Shown here: piece after piece, positions 1 to 7,137 of the stretch | How positions within the stretch are numbered: the stretch's first letter is position 1 | Layout of the letters: the number at the start of each line of letters is the position of its first letter | NCBI GenBank assembly: GCA_023701125.1 | Contig: JAMPXO010000047.1 | Coordinates: 1 to 35,794 of the forward strand | DNA from: Vicinamibacteria bacterium | GTDB taxonomy: Bacteria > Acidobacteriota > Vicinamibacteria > Fen-336 | Direction of reading: 5' to 3' | Length of the DNA: 35,794 nucleotides | Made by a program: the position numbers and the translations under genes | The notes under the pieces: model-generated | Databases searched by the model: none | What the model was told of the DNA's origin: nothing | What the model saw: the letters and a program-made list of their open reading frames with translations, nothing else

Positions 1-481
1 GCGGACAGACGTCGGCCTCGGCGAACCCCAGGTCGAGCGCGGCCGCCCGCGCCCCATCGCCCTCGAGCTCGACGAAGTCGCCGAGCGGGGTCTCGTCCAG
101 CGCGACCTCGAGCCCGCGCCAGGCGAGCGTCTCCCGGTACTTCTGGTAGCGGAACGTCGGCGCGAAGCCGAGGCCGCGCACGATCGCCTCGCACGCGTCG
201 GCATCGGCCACGGACGTCTCGGCCTCGGGCCGGCTGCGCACGCCCGCCGCGACGGACTTCACGCCCTTCCAGGTCAGGATGGCGCCGTGGCCCGGGTGGG
301 TACGACGCAGCCGCAACACGGCGCCCCCGGCGCGGAGGTCGCCGCCGGGCCGATCGAACAGCACGTTCTCCTCGAAGTGCCGATCGCGCTGCGGCACGGC
401 GCCCGCGGCCACCAGGCGCGCGCGCACCTGCGGCAGCGACGCCGCCCGCAGCTTGATCTCGGTCTCGACCTTGACGCTCAA
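1..481 (-). CDS. CYTH-domain protein (CyaB/thiamine-triphosphatase-like), 3' part cut by window edge
   Basis: About 160 residues are visible and the C-terminus lies beyond the left edge. The N-terminus carries the ExExK signature of CYTH enzymes (ETEIKLR, residues 5-11). Basic, Arg-rich strands follow (VLRLRR, LTWKG), then the acidic strand pattern EVALDETPLGDFVELEG, typical of the triphosphate tunnel. The family binds triphosphate substrates with divalent metal; members are class IV adenylate cyclases, thiamine triphosphatases or inorganic triphosphatases, and the sequence does not say which. The start is taken as TTG because an in-frame TAG, the stop of the upstream cyclophilin gene, lies 9 bases before it. 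No clear Shine-Dalgarno is seen, so translation may be coupled to the cyclophilin gene. Domain call is firm; substrate is open. Confidence 0.8.
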   Translation of the reverse strand, partial: MSVKVETEIKLRAASLPQVRARLVAAGAVPQRDRHFEENVLFDRPGGDLRAGGAVLRLRRTHPGHGAILTWKGVKSVAAGVRSRPEAETSVADADACEAIVRGLGFAPTFRYQKYRETLAWRGLEVALDETPLGDFVELEGDGARAAALDLGFAEADVCP

Positions 482-490
482 GGGGCCGCG

Positions 491-979
491 CTACTCGACG
501 ATGCGCACCTTCATGTCGATGCGATCGTTCGGGTTGTCGCGGCCGTCGCGCGGCGCGGCGACGATCTGGTCGGCGACCTCGATGCCCTTCGTGACCTTGC
601 CGAAGGCCGTGTACTGGCGGTCGAGGAAGACCGAGTCAGCCACGCAGATGAAGAACTGGCAGCCGGCCGAATCGGGGCTCTGGGCGCGGGCCATCGACAC
701 CACGCCGCGCTTGTGCGAGGTGTCGTTGAACTCGGCCTTGATCGTGTAGCCCGGGCCGCCGGTGCCGTGCTGCGAGCGCGGCGCCTTGGGATCCTTCGTG
801 TTGGGGTCGCCGCCCTGGATCATGAATCCGGGAATCACGCGGTGGAACGTCGTCCCGTCGTAGGAGCCCTTCTTCGCCAGGTCCGTGAAGTTCTTCACGT
901 GGCCGGGCGCCTTGTCGGTCAGGAACTCGATCTCGATCTCTCCGAACTTGGTCTCGATCACGGCACGGGCGGCACTCAT
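491..979 (-). CDS. Cyclophilin-type peptidyl-prolyl cis-trans isomerase
   Basis: The 162-residue protein is a single compact cyclophilin domain, the usual length for bacterial cytosolic forms. It shows the catalytic strand FHRVIPGFMIQGGDP near residues 54-68 and later SQFFI-like QFFICVAD and the Phe/Leu-Asp segment VFLDRQYTAFGKV. It catalyses isomerisation of Xaa-Pro bonds during protein folding. No signal peptide is visible, so a cytoplasmic location is expected. The start ATG is preceded by a strong AAAGGAGG Shine-Dalgarno. A weak -10-like TAGTCT sits at 1008-1013 on the minus strand. The stop is 9 bases upstream of the CYTH gene, with which it probably forms a short operon. Divergent from the membrane protein to its right. 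Confidence 0.93.
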   Translation of the reverse strand: MSAARAVIETKFGEIEIEFLTDKAPGHVKNFTDLAKKGSYDGTTFHRVIPGFMIQGGDPNTKDPKAPRSQHGTGGPGYTIKAEFNDTSHKRGVVSMARAQSPDSAGCQFFICVADSVFLDRQYTAFGKVTKGIEVADQIVAAPRDGRDNPNDRIDMKVRIVE

Positions 980-1084
980 TCGCGGGGCCCTCCTTTCGGG
1001 CCCGTGCAGACTAGCAGGGCCCGCCGCCTCGCGCCTAGACGGCAGGGCCCGGGCACCGCCGCGCGGATGCGAAGATCGGCCCCG

Positions 1085-2134
1085 ATGTCGGTTCCGCAGT
1101 CGCTCGACGGCAGGGCCTCGGCGCACCCGCACGCGGGCGCGCCCCCGACCCGCCCGCGGCTGGCGGCCGCGGTGCTGGTCGCGCTCACCTGCACGAGCAT
1201 CTTCCTCGGCCGCGCCCACCTGCAGGACGTCCCGGCGCGCGAGGTCGGGGGCGACGTGCGGGTGACGATGGTGGGCGCCCAGCGGCTGCTGGCCGGCGAG
1301 AACATCTACGCGACCCACCCGTCGGTCTACGACGCGATCACGGGCGCCTTCGCGGCCGGAGCCTATCCGCTGCCCGCCTATGCCGTGGTGCTGCCCTTCT
1401 CCTTCGTCGCTCCACCGTTGTTCGCCTCGGCGCTCTGGGTCTTCGCGACCTCGCTGCTGGGGGCCTGGCTGCTTTCGGCGCGGGGCCTGTCGCGACTGCT
1501 GGTGTTCGCGTCGTACCCCGTGGTGAAGCTGGTCAGCTGCGCACAGTGGGAGGTGCTGATCCTGTGCGGCGCCGCCAGCCCGTGGGCCGCGGCCTTCGTC
1601 GCCTGCAAGCCACAGGTGGGCCTGCCGCTGCTGGTGGCCTTCCCGGATCGGCGCCGGCTGCTGGCGGTCGCCGGCGCGGTGCTGCTGAGCCTGCTGTGGA
1701 TGCCCTCGTGGCCGCTCGACTGGCTCGGCGGGCTGCCGCCGGTCCCGGGCGTCGTGGAGACTCGCGTCGAGGCCTTCCGCGGCGCTGACTTCGAGGTCCT
1801 CCTGCTGCGGCCGGGCGGCTTTCTGGTACTGCTCGCGCTGTGGCGCTGGCGTGACTGGCGGGCCCGGATGCTGCTCGCCACTGCGCTCATGCCGCAGGCG
1901 TTGAACTTCCACCACCAGTTGCCCCTCGCCGTGGTGCCGCAGACCCCGGCCCGCCAGCGGGCCTGGGTCGCACTGACGTGGGTCGGCGCAGCGATCTGGG
2001 GGCTGGGGCGCTGGCGGGCCGGCGGCGCCTTCGCGTGGGACGTGGGGGCCGCCGCGTGCGTGCTGACGCTGTGGCTGCCGACCCTGCTGTTCGTGCTCTT
2101 CCCGCCGCGCGGGGACGAGACGGGCCGCGACTAG
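1085..2134 (+). CDS. Polytopic membrane protein, GT87 (DUF2029)-like glycosyltransferase
   Basis: The 349-residue protein has a first membrane segment at about residues 24-42 and roughly seven further hydrophobic segments spread to the C-terminus. After the first segment come an extracytoplasmic stretch with VGGDVRVTMVGAQRLLAGENIY and an Asp/Tyr-rich region before YPLPAYAVVLPFSF. This layout resembles the GT87 polyprenyl-phosphate-mannose-dependent transferases, which act in the membrane on lipid-linked sugars. The match is by pattern only. Start is uncertain: ATG at 1085 is used, and an in-frame ATG at 1067 adds six residues; neither has a convincing ribosome site. Its TAG stop overlaps the TAG of the convergent minus gene inside a CTAG at 2131-2134. 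Function remains provisional. Confidence 0.68.
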   Translation: MSVPQSLDGRASAHPHAGAPPTRPRLAAAVLVALTCTSIFLGRAHLQDVPAREVGGDVRVTMVGAQRLLAGENIYATHPSVYDAITGAFAAGAYPLPAYAVVLPFSFVAPPLFASALWVFATSLLGAWLLSARGLSRLLVFASYPVVKLVSCAQWEVLILCGAASPWAAAFVACKPQVGLPLLVAFPDRRRLLAVAGAVLLSLLWMPSWPLDWLGGLPPVPGVVETRVEAFRGADFEVLLLRPGGFLVLLALWRWRDWRARMLLATALMPQALNFHHQLPLAVVPQTPARQRAWVALTWVGAAIWGLGRWRAGGAFAWDVGAAACVLTLWLPTLLFVLFPPRGDETGRD

Positions 2135-3462
2135 CGGACCTTCGGCGACTCCTCCAGCAGGGCGTCGATCTGGGCCTGGAAGCGGCTGTCGCCCGTGCGC
2201 AACAGCAGGCGGCGCGACTCCTCCCCGCGGCCCAGCGCCGCCAGGATGCGGGCCCGGTTGGCGCGGGCCTCGGGGCGCAGCAGCCAGCCGTCGGGCAGGG
2301 CCTCGAGCACGTCGAGCGCGCGCAGCGCCTCGCGATGGCGGCCGGCCCCGAACGCCGCCACCAGCGCTCCCCACTCGGGCGGGGCGGGTTCCTCTTCTCC
2401 GGGCAGAAGTCCCCCGGGCGCGGGCTGTGGGCGCGGGGTGCGCTCCGGGCGCATCACGGGGCGACGGTTCCACGCGGTGCGCGGCCGGGGCTCGGTGACG
2501 TCGGCGGCCGTCAACGCCGCGACCGCGGCGGGCAGCGAGGCTCGGAACGGCGACGACAGGAGCGCGCCGCTCCAGCCCTCGCGCCCGACCAGCAGCGCGG
2601 CGCCGCCGGGGATCTCGAGCCCCGCGGCGACGTCCGCGTTGTAGAGCACCGGCCAGTCCCGCCGGTACAACCGCAGTGCCTGCCGCAGCGCCTGGTCCTG
2701 GTCCGGGCGGAAGGCGGCGACGAAGATGGCGAGGCCGGGCGGGGCCGCCCGCGCCAGTTCGTCGAGGTCGCGCGAACAACTGCCGCAACCCTGGGGGGCG
2801 ACGTAGACGAGGATCAGCCCGGGGCCGTCGAGGCGGGCCCGCGCCCCGCTCGACAGCCGCGTGCCGGCGGGCAACGAGAACGGGCCGGGGCGCGGCTGCG
2901 GTCGCTTGCCTTCCGGCGCGGCGCCTGGCTCCGTCGGGGCCAGCATCCGCCGCCGGTCGTACTCCGCCTGCAGGCTCGGCAGGCCGAGCACGTCCGCGGC
3001 TTCGCCCGCCACGTCGCCGGCGCCCGCAACCGAGAGCGCCTCGTCCAGCGCCTCCCAGGCCTGCCCGCGCCGGAGCAGCGCCCGGGCCAGCAGCGTCGCG
3101 CCTTCGGGAGACGGGGACAGCTCCTGCGCGCGGCGCAGCGCCCGCGAGGCCGGCACCGCCTCGCCGCCTTCCAGCAGCACGCGGCCCCAGGTTCGGTAGA
3201 GCAGGGCGCGGTGCGCGCGGTAGGCGTTGCGCGCCTCCATCCAGGCGTCGTCGACGACCTCGCCCTTGCGGCCCGCGGTCACGAAGGCCGTGGGGTCGAA
3301 CTCTTCGGTCAACCCGAGCGCGCGCCGGGCCAGTGCCGCACCTTCGCCGGCAGGGGCGGCCACCGCTCGCGCCGCCAGCGCTTCGGCCTCGCCCTTGACG
3401 TCGGCGGCGAGCGGCAGCGCGACGAGCCAGGCGACCGCAACCCACGTCGAACGCCAGGTCAA
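2131..3462 (-). CDS. Secreted TPR-like protein with internal thioredoxin-like CxxC domain
   Basis: The 443-residue product starts with a hydrophobic leader (WVAVAWLVALPLAADV), suggesting export. Residues 25-170 are Ala/Arg-rich helical repeats resembling TPR units (for example ASRALRRAQELSPSPEGA). A thioredoxin-like segment follows with CGSC at Cys226 and Cys229 in the strand context VYVAPQGCGSC and later WPVLYNADVA and AALLVGREG. A Pro-rich linker and a second helical repeat block (REALRALDVLEALPDGW, ARILAALGRGEESRRLL) end the protein. It may serve thiol chemistry or envelope assembly, but no named family is recognised. It is the last gene of a minus operon with the amidase and GerMN genes; its TTG start overlaps the GerMN stop as TTGA. 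Confidence 0.72.
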   Translation of the reverse strand: MTWRSTWVAVAWLVALPLAADVKGEAEALAARAVAAPAGEGAALARRALGLTEEFDPTAFVTAGRKGEVVDDAWMEARNAYRAHRALLYRTWGRVLLEGGEAVPASRALRRAQELSPSPEGATLLARALLRRGQAWEALDEALSVAGAGDVAGEAADVLGLPSLQAEYDRRRMLAPTEPGAAPEGKRPQPRPGPFSLPAGTRLSSGARARLDGPGLILVYVAPQGCGSCSRDLDELARAAPPGLAIFVAAFRPDQDQALRQALRLYRRDWPVLYNADVAAGLEIPGGAALLVGREGWSGALLSSPFRASLPAAVAALTAADVTEPRPRTAWNRRPVMRPERTPRPQPAPGGLLPGEEEPAPPEWGALVAAFGAGRHREALRALDVLEALPDGWLLRPEARANRARILAALGRGEESRRLLLRTGDSRFQAQIDALLEESPKVR

Positions 3463-4151
3463 CGCGGGCTCTCCGTCGGCGACGCGACCGCGGCCGGCGC
3501 GCCCGGGCCCGCGTCGTCGGGCGTCGGCGAGGGCTCCGGCTCGGCGATCAGGGTCATGTCCGCTCGCAGCGGGCGCGACAGGTCGACGTGGCCTGCCATC
3601 GTCTCGACCGGCTTGTCTTCGACCAGCCACTGCACCCGCCGCACGGCCGGGAAGTTGAGGGACAGGGTGTCGACCAGCGCGTACACCGCCAGCCGCTCCT
3701 CGAGCGCGCCGATGCCCGTCCACGCCGCGTCCTTGGACAGGTCGACGAAGGCCGTTCCGCGCTCGTCCACCAGCACCTGCAGCACGCGGGTGCCTGGCGG
3801 CAGGGCCGGAAGATGCCCGGCCCGCGATCCGGTCGCGAGCGCCGTCACCACCTGCTCGAGCTGCCGCGCGAGGTCGGCGTCGTAGGCCACCGCCCGCTCC
3901 TCGATCAGCAGCGCGTTGCGATCGGCCGCCGGGAACAGCAGCCGCACCTGGATGCTGCGCGAGGCGTCGGCCGGTGCGTCCGGCGTGGGCGTGGCGACGG
4001 GGCCGGCGCCGGCTTCGTCTTCCGGAGCCGTCGGCGCCGTGGCGCGGAACAGCGCGGACCAGCGCGGCGACGTGAAGACGACGCCGGAGAACAGCACGAG
4101 CAGCCCGACCACCGCCCGCGCGTTGCGCCAGCCGGGGGTGTCGCGGCTCAC
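3459..4151 (-). CDS. GerMN-domain protein, membrane-anchored
   Basis: The 230-residue protein has one N-terminal hydrophobic segment (residues 10-28, AVVGLLVLFSGVVFTS) and no lipobox Cys. A Pro/Ala/Asp-rich linker follows, then a GerMN domain at about residues 60-195 (VRLLFPAADRNALL, LPPGTRVLQVLVDERGTAFV, DLSKDA, RVQWLVEDK). GerMN domains occur in cell-envelope and sporulation proteins, often next to amidases; they are thought to bind partners or ligands rather than catalyse. It starts with GTG inside the stop of the upstream amidase (GTGA overlap) and its TGA overlaps the next TTG, so the three genes are probably translated together. A role in cell wall remodelling with the amidase is inferred from this linkage. 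The C-terminal tail is disordered Pro/Ser/Thr-rich. Confidence 0.85.
   Translation of the reverse strand: MSRDTPGWRNARAVVGLLVLFSGVVFTSPRWSALFRATAPTAPEDEAGAGPVATPTPDAPADASRSIQVRLLFPAADRNALLIEERAVAYDADLARQLEQVVTALATGSRAGHLPALPPGTRVLQVLVDERGTAFVDLSKDAAWTGIGALEERLAVYALVDTLSLNFPAVRRVQWLVEDKPVETMAGHVDLSRPLRADMTLIAEPEPSPTPDDAGPGAPAAVASPTESPR
3469..3474 (-). promoter_or_regulatory. Ribosome binding site fixing a TTG start
   Basis: On the minus strand GGAGAG lies six bases upstream of the TTG at 3462. No ATG or GTG nearby fits the visible signal peptide, so this site supports TTG initiation within the overlap with the preceding GerMN gene. Confidence 0.6.
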
Positions 4152-5650
4152 TGCGGCGACGCGCCGCGCTGGCGGCGCGCGCGCTCGGCCTCGTAGCGGG
4201 CGATGCCACGCGCCAGCGCGCGGGCCACCTGCTGCTGGAAGCCCTCGGAGGCGAGTTGCTGCTCCTCCTCCGGGTTCGAGATGAACGCCGTCTCCACCAG
4301 CACCGCGGGCATCGCTGCGCCGACCAGCACCCGGAACGGCGCCTGCTTGACCCCGCGCATCTCGCTGCCGGCCGCCGCCGCCAGCTCCTCCTGCAGCCGC
4401 GAGGCGAGGAAGGACGACTCCTCGAGGTGCTCCGCCTGCGCCATCTCCCACAGGATCAGGTCGAGCCCGGCCGCGCCAGGAGCGGCCGCCGCGGCCTCGG
4501 GGATGTGGGCGCCCTCGGCCTGGGCGACGCGCCGGCTCTCGTCGTCCGAGGCCTCGTAGGACAGGAAGTAGACCTCGCTGCCGGAGGCGCCGCGGGCGCG
4601 GGCCGCGTTGGCGTGGATCGAGACGAACAGGTCGGCCTTGTAGTTGTTGGCGAGCGCGGTGCGCTGGTCGAGCTCGACCTCGACGTCCGAGTCGCGGGTC
4701 AGGAACACCTGCAGCCCGAGGTCGTTGACGAGGATCGCCCTGAGGCGTCGGGCGATCTGCAGCGTGACGTCCTTCTCGAGCGTGCCGCCGGGGCCCTTGG
4801 CGCCGACCTCGGGCCCGCCGTGTCCCGGGTCGAGCACCACCACGCGCGGCCCCTGGATCGCCCGTGCCGGGCGCGCGGTCGTGGCCGCCGGCGGCGCCGC
4901 CTGGACCTTGCCCGACCCGGTCAGCTCCAGCACCAGTTGCCGGCCCGCGGGGTCCTCGACCACTCTCAGCGTGTCGAAGCGGGGACCGGTCACGACCGCG
5001 ATCAGGTTGCGGCGGCCGCCCACGAACTGGACGCGCTCGACGATGCCGCCGGTGACCCGCTCCTCCGCGGGCGTCACGTCGACCAGGTCGCGGCGCAGCG
5101 CGACCTGGACGCGGCCGGGCTCGCGCTCCACCTCGAACGGGATCGGCTCGGAGAACTCGAGCGTGACCCGGGTCGCGTCACCCGCGGTCGTCGTGCGCAC
5201 GGTGACCTTCGGCACGGCGATCGCCCCGATCGCCAGCACCCGCGCCGACGGCCGCCAGATCACCGGCTGGTCGAGCAGCGGCCCCAGCACCTTCGGCACC
5301 GCGTCGACCGCGACCAGCCACTGCCCGCCCTCGAGCTGGGTCGCGGCCGACAACAGCCGCAGTTCGCCGCCGATCGAGGCGAAGCTCTTGCCGCGGTAGA
5401 GCACGACCTCGCGGCCCTCGTGGACGAGGCGCAGCGTGCCCGCGGTCGCGTCCGGGATCGCCTTCAGCCGCAGCCCTTCGAGGATCGGGTCGAGCGGCAG
5501 CCACTCGGCGGCGCCGCGCGAGACCGGCAGCAGCTCGCGGCGATCCCCCGCCCCCAGCACGACGATCGGCTCGGGCGCGGCGGAGGCGGACGCAGCGAGC
5601 GACACCAGCAGCGCCAGCGCCTGCCCGCGGACGAGGCTTCGCAGTTGCAC
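4148..5650 (-). CDS. N-acetylmuramoyl-L-alanine amidase (Amidase_3) with N-terminal AMIN-like region
   Basis: The 500-residue enzyme cleaves the amide bond between MurNAc and the stem peptide of peptidoglycan in the periplasm. A signal peptide is seen at the N-terminus (LALLVSLAASASA). Residues 30-135 resemble a copper-amine-oxidase-like/stalk region. Residues 160-260 show an AMIN-like beta fold. Amidase_3 follows from about 270: DPGHGG with zinc ligand His277, Glu in GTLEKDV, His in VSIHANA, and the catalytic Glu in VLVETAFISNPEEE. All key residues are present. The GTG start at 5650 is chosen because the leader begins there; the site lacks a clear Shine-Dalgarno. It is the first gene of a coupled operon with GerMN and CxxC proteins. 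Confidence 0.93.
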   Translation of the reverse strand: MQLRSLVRGQALALLVSLAASASAAPEPIVVLGAGDRRELLPVSRGAAEWLPLDPILEGLRLKAIPDATAGTLRLVHEGREVVLYRGKSFASIGGELRLLSAATQLEGGQWLVAVDAVPKVLGPLLDQPVIWRPSARVLAIGAIAVPKVTVRTTTAGDATRVTLEFSEPIPFEVEREPGRVQVALRRDLVDVTPAEERVTGGIVERVQFVGGRRNLIAVVTGPRFDTLRVVEDPAGRQLVLELTGSGKVQAAPPAATTARPARAIQGPRVVVLDPGHGGPEVGAKGPGGTLEKDVTLQIARRLRAILVNDLGLQVFLTRDSDVEVELDQRTALANNYKADLFVSIHANAARARGASGSEVYFLSYEASDDESRRVAQAEGAHIPEAAAAAPGAAGLDLILWEMAQAEHLEESSFLASRLQEELAAAAGSEMRGVKQAPFRVLVGAAMPAVLVETAFISNPEEEQQLASEGFQQQVARALARGIARYEAERARRQRGASPQ

Positions 5651-5667
5651 GCCCGATCTTATTACGC

Positions 5668-5684
5668 GCGGCGCCGGGCGCCGC
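5668..5684. repeat. 17-bp GC-rich perfect inverted repeat
   Basis: GCGGCGCC and GGCGCCGC flank a single central G in the 37-base gap between the VOC gene stop and the amidase start. It could be a protein-binding site or a weak hairpin between two same-strand genes. There is no T-tract, so a terminator is not supported. Confidence 0.4.
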
Positions 5685-5687
5685 AGT

Positions 5688-6131
5688 TCAGGGCGTTGGC
5701 CCCGTGCGCAGGCGTTGGGCGAACCACCACACGTGGCCACCGGGGTCGGCGCATTCGTAGCCGCGGTCACTCCAGTGCTCGGGGCCGTAGTCGACCGTCT
5801 CCAGCTCGCGCCGGATCAACGCGCCGCGGGCCTTCGCCCGCGCGAAGTGGGCCTCGACGTCGTCGACGTAGACGAACAGGTTCTGGGTGTTGGCCCCGCC
5901 CACCTGGCCGGGGCTCTTGCGAAACGGGTACTTGTCGCGGGCGTCGGCCACCATGACGAGGTCGTCCGGGCCGTACTCGAGTTCCGCGTGCTCGACCAGG
6001 CCGTCCTCGCCGTCGACCCGGATGCGGACCGCGAACCCGAACGCCTCGCACAACCACGGAATGATCGTGCCCGCGTTCTCGTACACCAGGGCAGACGAGA
6101 TGCGCGGCCAGCCGACGGGCGGTGGGTTCAT
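5688..6131 (-). CDS. VOC (glyoxalase/bleomycin-resistance) family protein
   Basis: The 147-residue protein has the paired beta-alpha-beta-beta-beta modules of the vicinal oxygen chelate superfamily: an N-terminal half (SALVYENAGTIIPWLCEAFG, EHAELEYGPDDLVMVAD) and a C-terminal half (NLFVYVDDVEAHFARAKARG, GYECADPGGHVWWFAQRL). The closing DPGGHVW motif with its acidic and aromatic residues is typical of PhnB/YdcR-type members. The reaction cannot be deduced; members isomerise, cleave or sequester small molecules. The start ATG has an ideal AAAGGAG site nine bases upstream, which rules out a longer in-frame ATG at 6167. It diverges from the DUF4349 lipoprotein gene across 64 bases. Confidence 0.85.
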   Translation of the reverse strand: MNPPPVGWPRISSALVYENAGTIIPWLCEAFGFAVRIRVDGEDGLVEHAELEYGPDDLVMVADARDKYPFRKSPGQVGGANTQNLFVYVDDVEAHFARAKARGALIRRELETVDYGPEHWSDRGYECADPGGHVWWFAQRLRTGPTP

Positions 6132-6195
6132 GGCGGCTCCTTTGGAAACGGTGGGATGTTCTAGCATCGCCGGGTCGTCAAGGCGAGGAGGGCGC

Positions 6196-7089
6196 ATGCG
6201 GCGGTGGCAGGCCGGTTCTCTGGTCGTGGCACTGGTGGCGATGGGCTGCGGCGAGAAGCGCGCTCCAGCAGAGGGTTCGGCGGCGCCTGCGCCGGCGCGC
6301 CAGGCCATGGCGGCCGAGCAGCAGGCGAGCGCCGGGGGTGCGGACAAGCTGAAAGCGCTCGGCGACGCCGCCCAGGAGGCCGTCGCGGGCACGGCCCAGG
6401 CCCAGGACGTGGCCGCCGCGATGGTCGCAGCCCGCAAGCTGATCCGCACGGGTCAGATCGATCTCGAGGTGGCGGCCTTCCCTGCGGCAGCCGAGAAGGC
6501 GAGCGCGATCGCCGGGAGTCAGGGCGGCTACGTGGCCGACTCGAAGCAGAGCCGCGCGGATTCCGGCGTGCAGCGCGGATCGCTGGTCCTGCGCGTGCCG
6601 GCAGAGCGCTTCGCGGACGCGCTCGCCGCGCTGCGGGCGCTGGGCACCGTGCGCTCCGAGAACGTGTCGGCCCAGGACGTCACCAAGGCCTATGCCGACC
6701 TCGAGACCCGCCTGCGCGTCAAGCGCGAGACGCTCGAGCGGCTGCGCGACATCCTGCGCAAGCAGACGGGCAAGCTGCAGGACGTGCTCGAGGTCGAGCG
6801 CGAGATCGCCCGCGTCACCGAGGAGATCGAGGCGGCCGAGGGCGAGCGCCGCTACTACGACCAGCAGATCGCGCTGTCGACGATCCACGTCGAACTGGGC
6901 GAGCCTGCGCCGCTGATGACCGGCGGCGCCTTCGACGTGATCGGCGAGGCGCTGCGCGAGTCCGTGCGGGTGCTGGCCGGCTCGCTGGCGGCCATGGTCT
7001 TCCTCGCCGCCGCCGGCCTGCCGTGGCTGCTGCTGGTCTACGTGCTGTTTCGGCTGTACCGCTGGCGGCGGCCGAAGAAGGTCGCCTGA
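6196..7089 (+). CDS. DUF4349-family lipoprotein with C-terminal membrane segment
   Basis: The 297-residue protein begins with a lipoprotein-type leader ending at Cys18 (LVALVAMGC). The linker to residue 75 is Ala/Gln-rich. DUF4349 covers about residues 80-245: KLIRTGQIDLEVAAF, SQGGYVADSK, GSLVLRVPAERFADALAAL, LGTVRSENVSAQDVT, then a long charged coiled coil (DLETRLRVKRETLERLRDIL) and the strand STIHVELGE. One transmembrane helix at about 262-285 precedes a basic tail (YRWRRPKKVA). Family function is unknown; the architecture fits an envelope sensor or scaffold. ATG is preceded by GAGGAGGG. It lies 48 bases upstream of pfaD on the same strand, but a functional link to fatty acid synthesis is not shown. 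Confidence 0.87.
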   Translation: MRRWQAGSLVVALVAMGCGEKRAPAEGSAAPAPARQAMAAEQQASAGGADKLKALGDAAQEAVAGTAQAQDVAAAMVAARKLIRTGQIDLEVAAFPAAAEKASAIAGSQGGYVADSKQSRADSGVQRGSLVLRVPAERFADALAALRALGTVRSENVSAQDVTKAYADLETRLRVKRETLERLRDILRKQTGKLQDVLEVEREIARVTEEIEAAEGERRYYDQQIALSTIHVELGEPAPLMTGGAFDVIGEALRESVRVLAGSLAAMVFLAAAGLPWLLLVYVLFRLYRWRRPKKVA

Positions 7090-7120
7090 CGGGTTCTGCG
7101 CGCACACGCCCGGCGCGCGT

Positions 7121-7126
7121 TACACT
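7121..7126 (+). promoter_or_regulatory. Candidate -10 element upstream of pfaD
   Basis: TACACT matches four of six consensus bases and fits a TANNNT -10 pattern. It ends 11 bases before the pfaD ATG, and no Shine-Dalgarno is visible between them, so a very short or leaderless transcript is possible. No convincing -35 is seen. Confidence 0.3.
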
Positions 7127-7137
7127 TCGCGCCCTCT

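Noticed and set aside
6150-6195. A divergent sigma70 promoter between the VOC and DUF4349 genes
   Set aside because: TTGACG and TAGAAC occur on the minus strand but only 12 bases apart, too close for a -35/-10 pair.
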